Assembly (NCBI RefSeq): GCF_901000735.1
Contig: NC_081545.1
Location: 21,910,100-21,974,099 of the forward strand
Reading direction: 5' to 3'
Length of the DNA: 64,000 nt
From: Corylus avellana
Lineage: Eukaryota > Streptophyta > Magnoliopsida > Fagales > Betulaceae
Shown: positions 22,380 to 35,600 of the stretch, piece after piece
How the letters are laid out: each line of letters begins with the position of its first letter
Numbering within the stretch: position 1 is the stretch's first letter
Position numbers and translations under genes: made by a program
The notes under the pieces: generated by a model
The model's database searches: none
What the model was told of the DNA's origin: nothing
Seen by the model: the letters and a program-made list of their open reading frames with translations, nothing else

Positions 22380-23678
22380 AAAGTTATCTTTGACCTCTGT
22401 TGTCAATGGCACAGTCACATTTCATGCATATGCATTTTATCATATACAAGCTAAAAGGGAAACAAAATAAGGCTTTATATATATTAATCAAGAAAAGGAA
22501 ATACTATATAAATAATTTTCACTCCATAATCGATCAAGAAGGCAAGAGCAATGGCGAGAAGAGTAGTAACATACAGAAGCACGAATTAGAAAAGGTAGTA
22601 ATGGTGGACGCTTTCTCTAGCACATAGGTTTCATCTTACAATTCCTGGCTTAAAACTAAAAGCCAAAGTATTGAAAGGATTTCCTCCAATTTTTTCAACA
22701 AATTGTTGCCTTGCACATGTAAAAAAAGTCAATATATGACCCACCTACTCGAGTAAGTGGCCGAGCAGTTTTAATTGAGCAGATAGATCCTATATATACT
22801 CTCTGACAATATACTGTCGAAATTGCTAATTTTAAGCTACAAATTGCTAAAGATCTGAATCTCTCTTCACAAGCAACCCTTTTTGTAGGTTTTTTTTTAG
22901 CCTTCAGAAGTGGCCATTGGGCGGAGGCGAGTCTCTGGGAAAGCATGCAGTGGCCAAGGTTCTTTAACCATCCAAATCCCTTAAACAAATATTTGGGGAA
23001 TAAACCCTAGCCCTATCCACCAAAATTACCACTAAACTTTGTTGGGCAGGGAGTGAAGCAATTACCAGTGCTTGATAACTTGTTTCTAGATTCAAATTCC
23101 ACCATAATATCTTCAGCAAATTCATATTTAGGTTACGTTTAATACACGAAACTAATATTTCATTAGGAAAAATGAACGACTTTTATTAAAAATTGAAGGT
23201 GAAATAGAATAGCTTTTGAAGTAGTCATTCTCTCATAGGCCATGTGAATGGCTATTCTAAGTATTGGAGTATATGTATACTTTAACACAAGAGTATTTTA
23301 TTCAACCTTCTTCCATTCTTAATACAGGCTACTCATTTTTCCTAATAGAATAACCATTTTGCATACCAAACATACCCTTATTCTCTAGGGTACCTTCTTG
23401 TATTGGAGATACTCTCTCTCTACATGTTATGATCACCATCTGCGCCACATGCTATGACATGATCTTCCCAGCAGCCTGATCAATCAACCATCTAAATTTG
23501 AAGAACCAAGTAAACCAAAAAAAAAAAAAAAGGCAGAGCAACGAAAGATAAACTCCCACTAGGCATAACAAATTTTAGATGATTTATCTAGGTACACCAT
23601 ATGTCCCACAAGTCACAATAGATAATAGATTTTGCTTTACATGAAACTAGAAGATCTTTCGCCATTATCATCCACAAA
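22380..23678. other. downstream flank of GABA transaminase; no gene recognised
   Basis: It starts with Copia leader remnants (22380-22430). The frames at 22400 (plus) and 22695 (minus) have no recognisable domain. The part next to 23679 should carry the 3' UTR and polyadenylation region of the GABA transaminase gene. Confidence 0.4.
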
Positions 23679-26600
23679 CTATTTCTGCTGAGACTTGAGC
23701 TCCTTCACCCTCTCTTCAGTAGCCTTCAAAGCTTTCCCGTAAATGCTTATTAACTGAAAACAAAAGCAGTTCAGAACTTCAGAATTTGATTAACAAGAGA
23801 ATCCAAACTTCCAATCATACTGGAAATTGTTAGAATTAACATTCACCATAATAAAGATGCACTTGGCAGTCTTTCAAGAAGAATAATTTGCACTAGCGGG
23901 TTAAACAATCTAAAAGAGACTTGATTCTTTTTTCTTTTTTCTTCTTTTTTTTTTCCCTCTTTTTTTTTTTTTTGTTTTGTGGCAATTTGACTGACCACCA
24001 ATTTCTATCAAGTCTTCCTTCAGAAAATAGGATGTGTCTGCAGTAGAAATGCATAACAAAATACAGTTGTGTGGGAGAACTTTAGCAATCTAAGTAAATA
24101 CTAAGTGATATCCTTGCAGAACAGAAAGAATATCCATCTCAGCATCACCAAACAGACTCCAATGGCCGCATGAGCTTGTTTTTCCTTCCAATGAACCCTA
24201 AACAATCCACTAGGCACTAGCAAGCTCTGTTCTCTCACAAAATCAATTTTAAATAAAACTGTCCTTAATCCTAATGGAGGATCTTAAGAAAATCAAGTAT
24301 AGTTCACTACCCTACCTCATCAACTTCTTTGGGGGAGATGATAAATGGAGGAGACATCATTATATTATCTCCAGAAACACGTACTAACATTCCATGTTTC
24401 TCACACTGTGCTCCAAAATAAGCTCCTACCCCTGCAGTATACATCATCAAAAAGTATAATATCAGGGAGAATGAAAATAGCTTAGGAAACACAGAACAGA
24501 AGCATGCTTGGGAAACTCAACCGTATATGTAAACACCAATTGGGCCCTGAGGACCATCACACACACAAGCAATCACACAAGGAAAATTTTTTGTCAAATC
24601 TACAAGATGGTTCTGGCCTAGTTGATGATAGGAATAATATATAATTAGGGAAATATTGATAGGAAGTCCCTGTGCGTTTTGACATTGAGATCCCAATTTC
24701 TAATTTTACAAATTCGAGACACGAGTTTATGATTATTTTAAATCTGAGACCTCCTTACTTATTCGTCAAGTAGATAACAAAAATGATACGAAAATAAAAT
24801 TATGCCTCCTATCAAAAAAAAAAAAAAAAAAAAAGAGATTGGGTCATGCCCAGATACCGTGGCTAGGTTGTACCCAACCATCGTCATGGGTGTATTGTAC
24901 CCAATCACTACGGCTGGGTGATAGCTCGGCCATTGTGGCTAGGTCCACTGACACTCCTTTTTACCTATTTTCTTCTGTTTTTAGAAAAAATATATATATT
25001 TTATAAATAAAAAATGGGCATAATTGTCTTTTCATATCATTTTTGTTATTTATTTGACAGAAAACATGATCAGCTGTCTCAGAATTTAAAAATGATATAG
25101 TAAACATGGGTTTCAAGTACACAAAATTGGAAACTGGGATCTTAATGTCAAAAACATAAAAAGCACAAAGAGATTCTATCAAATTGCCCATATAATTATG
25201 CAGCTTTCGTCGAACCAATGTATCCCCACAAACACCAAATATACCCATATAGACTATAGTCAACTTTAAAAAACAAACTTAAGATGGAACTTGCCCCATC
25301 CAGCAGGAAATGGATCATTAGGTGACTTGTTATCCGTAAACTCTGTACCAAGTATCAATCCGGTTCCCCGTATCTGCAGAATCAGATGAGCAATACTAAA
25401 TTTTTTTTTTTAAAAAAAAATGTCTCATAAATTCATGCATTGACCAAAATTTTAAAATACTTGAGAGACAATATGTACCTCCCCAATTATGGGACTATCT
25501 GAAAATGCTTTTACACCATCTTGAAACTTTGGGGAAATGCTGTTTACTTTCTCAACAATATTTCTTTCCCTACAAAAGAAGTTAGATATCTTTCACTGAC
25601 TACTAAATGTAATATATAATCTTTGTGGTCGGGATGTTGACCCATGTGGAACATTGAGCTGTATATATGAAAGTACATGTCAGTTGCATATCTGCCATTA
25701 GATTACTCAGCCATCTTCGAGGATTTCCCAATGCAGTATACTTAAACTGAATGAAGAGGTAAACCCTTAAACAGGTAAAAATGGATGATCAATAATCATC
25801 AAACATCTTAATCTTTTGATTTTAAATGTCTTCCAGGATTGACCCAGATGTTGGTCATTATACTCGGCACAAAATCAATGTTTCTGAGAAAAATGATATT
25901 TTTTATGTTTGAATAATTAAGTCTATAAATGCAATTCTACTCTTAGATTTTCCAGATATGAAAGGAGAGGAACAAACTTGTAGATCTTCAGTGCTTCAAT
26001 TGCAACTGCACAGGATACAGGGTGTCCAGAATATGTAAATCCATGAGAAAAAACACCTGGGACAAAGCAAATCTGGTTAAATTCTAAATAATCATTAACT
26101 TGAGTCGCTTACTCAGGAGGGTTCAACATACCAAGTTCGTTGCTTTGAGAAGATATGACTTCTGATACTTCAGCGCTCACAAGTACAGCTCCAATGGGCA
26201 TATAGGCCGAAGAAAGGGCCTGGAAAATTCAAAACATGACATGCAAGAACACAATTTGTATCAGGATATGAGGTCTATGCTGAGTTTAAGTATATTCCAA
26301 CTTTACCTTTGCTACAGATACAAGGTCTGGTTTTATGTTGTACTTGTCACACCCATACATTGTGCCTAGCCTTCCAAATGCACAAATTACCTAAGATACA
26401 AAGAAAGCTAGCCTCTTATTTAGGATACAAATAATGACAACTGCAAATAAATGGAAAATACTACCAGGAGAGAGTTAGTACCTCATCCGCAATAAAAAGA
26501 ATGTCATATTTATTCACAACAGCTTGAATCTGCATCAAATAGAAAACGTTAAATTATTAATGTGTCTTTCTCCTCTCCCCCCCCCCCCCTCTTTTGGGGG

Positions 26601-29600
26601 GTGTAGAGAGAGAGAGAAAGAGACAGATGACTATTTAATAGTTCACATCATAATAGTCAGTCAAAACCCATAGGTGGCATATAACATCACTAAATAGCTG
26701 GAATGCCAAATAATTTAAGCACAGACCATAACATAATAAATATTTCAAGACTGATATGTCATTTAAATATTGCAAGTAGAAATCAAATGGGTGATCTTGT
26801 GTGTGCATAATGCACCCACAGAAATCAAACACTTCAATAAGGGTTCTGATGTAATGAAGGTATAGATTGATCTACTTTATGACAGGATGAAATCCTTTTT
26901 TTTTTTTTCTGACATTAATTGAAACCACATGGCAAAGCTCGCATATTTCAAGGACCTGCATCCTACATGAACCTGTTCACATGGTCATGTCACTGGAATC
27001 CACCAAAGCCCATTCGCCCAGCAAGAGGAAGAGAAAGACCCAAGAGAGAGAATTAGTTAGAATCTATCCTGGCATGCTCTAAAACTACAGTACCAATTTC
27101 TCCTGACATATTACTAATTTTCCTGGCGTGAATCTACCCAAGGGAGAGTAGATGCCACAAGGGAAAATTCAAAGTCAGAAATAGTGCAATGTAAAAACTT
27201 ATATACCAAAGACTTGCTATCGCTCTATCTATAGTGAGCCATAGAACTCGATTAGGTTGATACCCAGGGATTGAATCTTTCAATGCATTCCCCTGCTTCT
27301 TGGTTGACCAGGTCAGTCATCGGAATTCCCCCTATAGTACCATTCGCTTTAGGTACATCATATTTTAGGCTTGTTCTAATACGCAACGGCTGTCTAAAGC
27401 TCAATCCATTACTTCATTACTAACATGCAACAGCCTGTGATGAAACTCCCATTGCTTTTTGTCTGCTATTTGAAGAATTTCCTTCATAATTAAGAGCATC
27501 CTTTAAGTGAGTAGGGGTCCACCGCAACAGAGGTAGTGACGTACCCAATGTATTCCCTGCCTAGCCTGGAATCATAAATAATCCTTTCCATGCACGGAGG
27601 GCTACCAGCAACATCCCTCCCCTGAAAGCTGGATAGAAGCTGAATCCAAGATTTCAACTTCACTAGTTGAGTAAAAAGATAAACCACTAGTGCCACTACC
27701 GTTTCCTTTATAGGACTGCTCCCCTGGTATCAACCATTCTTTCTCTTCGATTAGGGAGTAGGTCACCTTCCCTTCTCTTGGCCGTACTGGTATATTATAC
27801 AAATTATCTCTAGTTGGTCCTTCCGTGAGTATCCTTCCCATGCCCTCATCTAGTGCCCAGTCTCATGCCTCTTGTGATGGTGCTATAACCCATTTTTTCA
27901 GATCAGAAAGTACCCTAATGAAATGGAAAACCAATTCAGGGAATTTATGGAACAACTCTCTCTAAGAGCACTCTATTTCCCAGTTGAACCCTACATTGTG
28001 TGTGCAGCACCAATGTGTTAGTGAGAAGCTAAGTTCCGCTTTCAGCCTGACAATTGGGTAAGAGAACTTGCCCTAAATCAGTTACATCCGAGCATTCTGT
28101 AACAGGAAGAGTTTTTTTAAGTAATTGAAATATCATTAAAAGTGCAATAACAGGAAAACTATTTGCAGAAAGGTTCCACGAATCATCTGATATTCATAGA
28201 AAGTTGTCGTTAAGAACCTGGTCACTAGTTCAACCCTGGGGTTTAATTTTATTAACTTCAGCTAGAAACATAAATAGAAGAAGTTTCTTACGACTATCAT
28301 GCCCTTCTTGGCTGCTGTTAAGGAAAGCTAACGGAAAGACTTATCAAGGTTCCAGATTATACAAACTTTTCTCAACTCAACTCATACAAATGCATACGAG
28401 TTGATAAAATTGAAGAAACACAATGACTAAGTTGAGTTGACTTCATGGACAAATCAGCTGGTGGGGCTGGCTCAGGTCCAATAACCAAGGTTGCATGTAA
28501 TGATGGGTTACCTAAGTATATCATTCAGAAACGATAAGTTCTTGTCATTTTATATACTGGTAGGATTCAACTTCAAATGTATTGATATTAATCGGGGCAA
28601 GGCATTCAAGCATTATTTATGTGCATTTAACATATTTTTGCATAGCACAACAAATGATCTAGTTACTATCGGGCTTGAAAGTTAGAGCCTGACATATGTC
28701 CGCATCACATGATACAAGCAACTTACCTTTTCAAAATAAGTTGCAGGGGGAGGTATCACACCTCCTGCCCCCATGACAGGTTCAGCAATGAATGCAGCAA
28801 TCTGAAATAACCAATAATAATGGTCAGCAACAACATCAACCTTTTACCGTGACTGAAAATTTTCCTAAACAAGTTGTATGATATAAGAATAAATTACTGT
28901 CTCTGGTCCTTCTTTCTGGATAAGATTCTCCAAATTAGTTGCTAATCTGGTTGAGAATTCCTCTTCCGTTTCACCTGGCACACGCATTTTTATTCCTAAT
29001 GTTTAACAATACCAAAATTTCTAACAAAAAATCTCAGGCATTAGACCAGTTAGAAGACAACCTGGAAGATGAAAGCGCCAGTAATGAGGGCAGTCAGTAT
29101 GCAATACAAATGGAGCTGGCAAATCAAATTTTTGATGCAAAGCTGGAAGGCTGTGATAAAAATCTTCCGGTCAATGCAAAAAAAAAAAAAAAAGGATTTA
29201 CAAGAGTGCTAAAATGTCTCAAACCAAATAAGGTTTGCTATATGTTAAGCCTACCCAGAAAGACTAGCAGCTATCAAAGTTGAACCATGATACCTGTCGG
29301 AATGCATAAAAGTGTAAGCTATTTGGGGGGGCACAGTCAAGAGAATATAAAGAAAAACCCATCAATTGAGTTTTGAACATACGATTTTGCTCGAGCTATA
29401 AATTTCTTTTTATTTGGTCTTCCAAGTGCATTATTATAATACCAAACGAGCTTCACCTGCAAGAAAATAATTCGAGAAGTTACAGAGACATTATTCCTTA
29501 AATTTAAACACTGAGTGCTTGAACATGACATTGGCTTAAAATCCAAAGTGGTGCAAGGATTTATTTACGATGTAATCTCATAAACATTCACCAATAGATG

Positions 29601-32600
29601 TTCTAAAACTCTTTAAATGGTCCTCAAAATTATGTTATCTGACATATCACCAAAAATATGTTTTCAAGTTGTATCATGTCATCTCATTGACCTTGGAGAA
29701 ACAGAGCAATTCTTAGTTTTAGGTTTTCTTCCGGCCCCTTGGTGGGGAGGGTGTTACAAATACTTGTGATATATCTAAATGAACTATATTCTTGTTAGTT
29801 CCCAATATGGAAATGAACCATGTTAATCAAGGGCTAGTATTGTGTATGCACTTGTGAGGTTTGTGTCCCACATTGAAAAAATATTAAAAAAAAAAGGTGG
29901 TTAATATAAGTGAACCCAAACCCATTATTAGCTAAGACTTTTGAGCTACAAGTGGTGTCCTAATATGTATATTAATTTATTCTTATTTGATTCCATTGGT
30001 GTCTTTCTCCCTAACAATTAGTATCAGAGCTCATGATTTGCTTACGTTGCTGCTGATATGAGTGTCTTAGTTCGACGCATTTGGGTAGACTCCAATAAAA
30101 AATGTCGTTTCTCTTGGAGTACGCATGACACTCTCATGCGAGGGAGAGTTGACTCAATGTGGAATAGACTCACAATTGAGGGATAGATTTGTTGTGTATG
30201 CAATTGAGGTTTGTGTTTTGGGAAAATATACAGAAAAATAGTGGTTAATATATATAAGTGGACCCAAGCCCATTAACTTAGGCTTTTGGACTAGAAGTAA
30301 TCCTAGTATGTATATTAATTTACTCTTATTTGACTCTCTAGGTGTCTCTCTCCCTAACAGCTAGTATGTTGAAATTGAACCATGTTATGATAGAATTATT
30401 TTTTTTTTATTTTTTTTTTTTTTTTATAACGTAGGAGAACTTTACTCAGATTAATTGCACGCGCAAACGCATACTGTACAACAATCCTCACCGTTAATCA
30501 AACTCTTACGGGTAACGGACCCCACCCGCCAGAACCAATTACCAGGTAATTCAGGAGCTTTCACCCCTGACGGGCTAAGCAGTTTATCCTCATGCCCAGG
30601 AGGCATGATAGAATTAATATAAACTCAAAAAGATCAAGAAAATTGTCAAAAAAGAAAAAAAAAACCTGAGTATCATTGGCTTCTGATCCACTATTTACAA
30701 AAAAGGCTTTTGCCATTTTCCTCGCTGTAAAACTTTCTAAAAGTTCCTTTGCCAGATCCTGTAAGAATGAAAGAATAATTCGATATTAGTAACCAAATAA
30801 AAGAAGAAACCTCTCATTCACATTGTTAATTTGTAAGCAGAAAGAGAAGCACAATGTTTCCGAATGGTAAAAAGTCAAGCAGAGTAATAAGTTTTATAGA
30901 GAGAACATATTATTACAGAAAAGTAACAGTGACAAATGAAAATGAAATCCAAGATTATGAATACAATTAGAAATTTGAGCGAGTACATAAATACCAGAGA
31001 AGGTTTTGTAGTACGGTTCCAAAAGGAGTGATAGAACGGCAACTTATTCAACTGTTCAGTTGCAGCAGCAACAAGTCGAGGTTCATTTCCCCCTGCAAAT
31101 ATTCAATGTTACATAAGTAATTGAAACCCAAATTTTGAATCAAAGTACTTTTAAAGCAAGTCGATAGAATTAGGAATACAAATGAGAAGAGTGCACATCT
31201 TATTGTAAGAATCAAGAGAGCCGTTGGATATGTATCACAAATATCAGAACTTACAGTGTGAGACCCTGGCATTTTCTCTTTTCCAGAGGGCGTAGGGGAG
31301 GACATCATGAAACAAAAACTATTACTAGAGTTCTCCAACTTATACAATAATATCTGTGCAACTTAATTGGTTAAGCAATTTAAGAATTAATAACCATCCA
31401 ATGAAATTTTTGTCTACCAATGGTACACCAAAATTACTGCTTAAAATTTATGTCATATGTGACATTTAACTTCACTTATGACTTAAGGCAGAAACGTATT
31501 TATTTTCTTTTTATTTACTAAAGCAACCCTAGAGTGAGGCTCAGCAAAGTTATTAGCACATGGGGATTCTGATGGAAGTAAAGGGAAGGACAACAATGAA
31601 GGTATCTGAGTGGTAAGAAACTAGCAAAAGTTCACTTGAACTATAGTAAAGATTTGCAAGAGTTAACTATGATAAGAATATGCAAATGTAAGAGAAATGG
31701 GGTTAATCTACTTTCAGCCTTCATTCCATTCTTCCAAATATATAGGAATGGTGGTTACACAATACAGCTCATGAATCAGCTAGTGGGGACACCTCACCTA
31801 CAAGTTTTAAAAACTTCTAGAAGGAAACTCCTATAATATATGCTCCACTTGGAATAAACAAACAAACAAACTCTAATACTCCCCCCTCAAGCTGGAACAA
31901 TTTGGAACACACAAAAAGACATACTTTATAAAAAAAAAAAAATTAACAAGAAAATGGACTAAACCAAACATAAACAAGCTAAAAATCAACTAAAATGCCA
32001 ACACCGACGAAATTTCACCGAAAACTTCAACTCTGGTTGAAACCTTGCCGGAAAACAAACAGTGCTGGCCGAATCCTTGCCAGCAACACAAGCACCAATC
32101 AAAAACTCGCCGGAAAACACCAACACTATCGCATTGCTTCAATTGAAAGTTTGTAGGGGATATTGCAAATTGCCTGGTAATTTGAGAGGAGTATGTGTAC
32201 TTTTTCCAAAAAAAAAATATAAATGCAAGCAACACACTTAAGCTGAGAGAGAGGGATAAACAATACATCACATTATGTACCTAAAGCTGTGCACCATAGA
32301 CCAGCAAGAGCATCAAGATATTTTTTCCCATTGATATCATATACATAGCAACCCTGAAACCACAAATCAAGTTAATCATATAAATGAGGAATGACTCGTG
32401 GCTTTTGTATGCATGTAACTAGGGGGTTCTCACGAGAAGAATAACTCGACATTTTTTTTTAAGTTTAAGTAATATAACAATATTGGAAAGCGCCAAGAAG
32501 GGGGTGCCATCCATGTGCATGGGAAGTATACAATAGGCAACACCCCAAACAAGAAAGAAAGAAAAATAAAGTGGAATATAAATCTGGTCCTAAGTTTTAA

Positions 32601-35600
32601 ACATCAATATAATCTACAAAACATCCCAAGATACTAGAAGGATGAACCAAAACCCATTTATACAAAGTTCTGACAAAACTTAGTTTGATCATGCCAATTG
32701 ACTTCTATTTCCCTCCGGAGGCCCTACTGCTTCTCTCCTACCAAATGCAGCACATAAGACAAGAAAGGATTGCTCTCCATGCCGCTAGGGTTACCCCCAC
32801 CATTTTCAATCCCCAAGCAACTAACCATTAAACAATAGAGATGGATATGACCAATGCACTCCAACAGTGAAAAGACCAATGGCCAAAGTTCATAAGCACC
32901 AGAATAATGGAGAAGCAAATAATTCATTGATTCGGTCCTTTTAAAATATGATGAACCAACTATGAATCCAGTTCTTATTATGCTTAAGCACATTATTGGG
33001 AATACCTCAGACTTTTCTATAACCAAAGGATGCAAATCAGCAGACTGCCACCCAGCTGTGAATGGTGCAAGCATATCATGCCCCTTAAACCTGAGATAAT
33101 TAAGATTTACTGCCTAAGTACATGTCAGATTGAAATCTTAGGTGCGCACATGTGCACAATGAGCTACTCTCTACAAACACATTGGACAAGTAAAGATACA
33201 TGCTCATGTACAAAATTGCACATGTTAGAGAGGTAGAGAGAGAGAGATTTGAAGTGCAAGTTAACACAGAAACACCATGTACCCTTGATTATGTTTCAAA
33301 TCAGCTGTTGACTCTTCCTTTTGCAAAGATGCCCCTGTACTACTTAATCTGGCCAGCACCGGAACTGGAAATAGACGCTCCTGCAAACTTGTGGAAGCAG
33401 AAACATGTTTTACATACGAACCAAGCTGTAAACATAAACAAATAACTGTCAGTTAAAAAGAGAAAGCGTGGATGGCTAGCGATTAAGCATAAGAACTAGA
33501 CAAAACATTCAAGTGACATCTGGTGAATGAAGTATTTGACTCTAACTAGAGAGAGTAGACAACATCACACGCAATAGTGCAAGACAATTCAGAATCATAT
33601 TTCTTTTTTTGATAAGTACAATTCAGAATCATATTTCACAGTCCTGAAATTTGTAATACACCTGTAACTGTGATAATGGATACACACTATTCTCAACAAC
33701 CTCGTTTAAACTGATTATATTCACATTCAAAATCTGTCTTCTGTCTAATAACTAAAGATAGCAGACAACATCACATACACTAGCACAAGAAAAATCAGCG
33801 CCATACAATAGTGAACTGCAATCTCACTACACGACCAAGTGAGATAACGGTACATATTATCTTCAATGGCTCCATTCAAACCGATACTATTCTCCTTCAA
33901 ATTCTATCTAATACACATTGAAGGCCTTCAATCTCCACAAAAATTTCCAAATGCACCATAGGACTATTTAATGGATGAAGTTAACCATAATATTTTTGCA
34001 GACACATTTATCCACATATAGTACATATCTTTCAAAATATATGATTATCCTAAGTTAACAAAACAATGGAAAGGTCAATTCTGCATTAATCGGGTAACTG
34101 CCCTATGGAGTTTCTATGATTTATGTTAGCCTAGGACTGGAACAGGTCTCAGGACAGTAAGTTAAGTGAAATCTATAGAAACCATATTAAGCAACCAATA
34201 GTTTAAACTTAACTTTGATTTGAAAGGTCAGTCACTTTGAAAGTTGAATTGATCCAGTTAACCTATTTAAGTCTAAAACTACACCTCGGTTAACCCAATT
34301 TAAGGGAGAATTTTTCAAATAGATTGCATCCAATAGTAAAGCAATAACTATTACACTATATTTAATAAACTGTAGGAAGAAAATAAAGATCAGGTCTCAC
34401 CACACATCTCACCAACACATTACTATTAGCTGTTTTCCAATAAGTAACATATATGCAAAATATGAGTGATACTACCAAAGAATTAAGCATGCATCAAACT
34501 TGGTACTATTTCCTTTCAGGAAGTTCTTCATCATTAATCAGACCACCTGTCTAATGAATCCCCAATAGGCGGTTTAGAGGTTGGCTGGACATGCACTAAA
34601 AAGATGGGTAATGACACTAATGTTTTATAGTTGAAGACATTAATTAAGTTTCAATGAATGTAAGAAAATCCACATATTTTGCTGCCTTCATTTTGACTTA
34701 AATCATCAAAGCTTCTAATATTGACAAGTAAGAAGCATGTGCACTCACACGTGACAGGAAAACTATTAATGAAACTACATGAGGAGATTAATATTAACAA
34801 TTTAACTCTTGTATACTCCCTGTGTACTTGGGTTGTGCCCCTCTGCGCTCTTTTAATGCATTATTATTTATCAAAAAAAAATATTAACAATTTAACAAAT
34901 AAAGCCTTACTTATTCTAGGTAAACATCATGGGCTAATCTAGGTAAGACACATAATAGAATCGAAAACTATTTGTTTACAATTTAAGTTAGAAAATCAAT
35001 CTGACGAAAAAAAAAAAAAGCTACAGAACAATAATCTATGGCTATTATTTCTAACCTTTTTTTTTTCTTTGATAAGTAAAGAAAAAACATGATATGAAAT
35101 ATATGATTATAGATGCTAAAAGCATTGCAAAAGTTACACTTCATTTTGGGCATATTTAAATGGCTGTAAAAGTCAAAATCTGCATGGAATGAGCTAATAT
35201 AATCAACAAGTCAAGTTCAAGATCATTTTCTGTTGCCTAAGAAGTTTACCAATAATTTCAGAAGTAGCATTGCGAAACGGACAAAAAAAAAATTACACGG
35301 TTGCATGTATAGTTTGTTACTGTACCAAAACTTATATCTTGAAGAGATTAAAATCTATTTTTTTCTCCTTTTGTGCTAAATACTAACAAAATTTTCATAT
35401 ATCATGTGTCTAAAACATATTCCAAACTTTTTTTTTTTTGTTAAATAATTCATCTCTTATCTAGATTTGTTTAGTATTGCTCAGAGGAAAGATGTGTGGG
35501 TGGCGGGTAACAAGCAGGTTAAAGAAGGAATTATTCAGTGGAATGTCATTTTTACTAGACCAAATCAAGATTGGGAGGTGGAGGTAGCAGTATCTTTCTT

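Noticed and set aside
22695..22988. 97-codon minus frame downstream of GABA transaminase
   Set aside because: No domain, and no promoter or splice context to support it.
24307..24492. 61-codon minus frame treated as a separate gene
   Set aside because: It is exon 18 of GABA transaminase with intron read-through.
32724..33074. 116-codon minus frame overlapping exon 3
   Set aside because: Its start is the real exon 3 of GABA transaminase; the rest reads through the intron.
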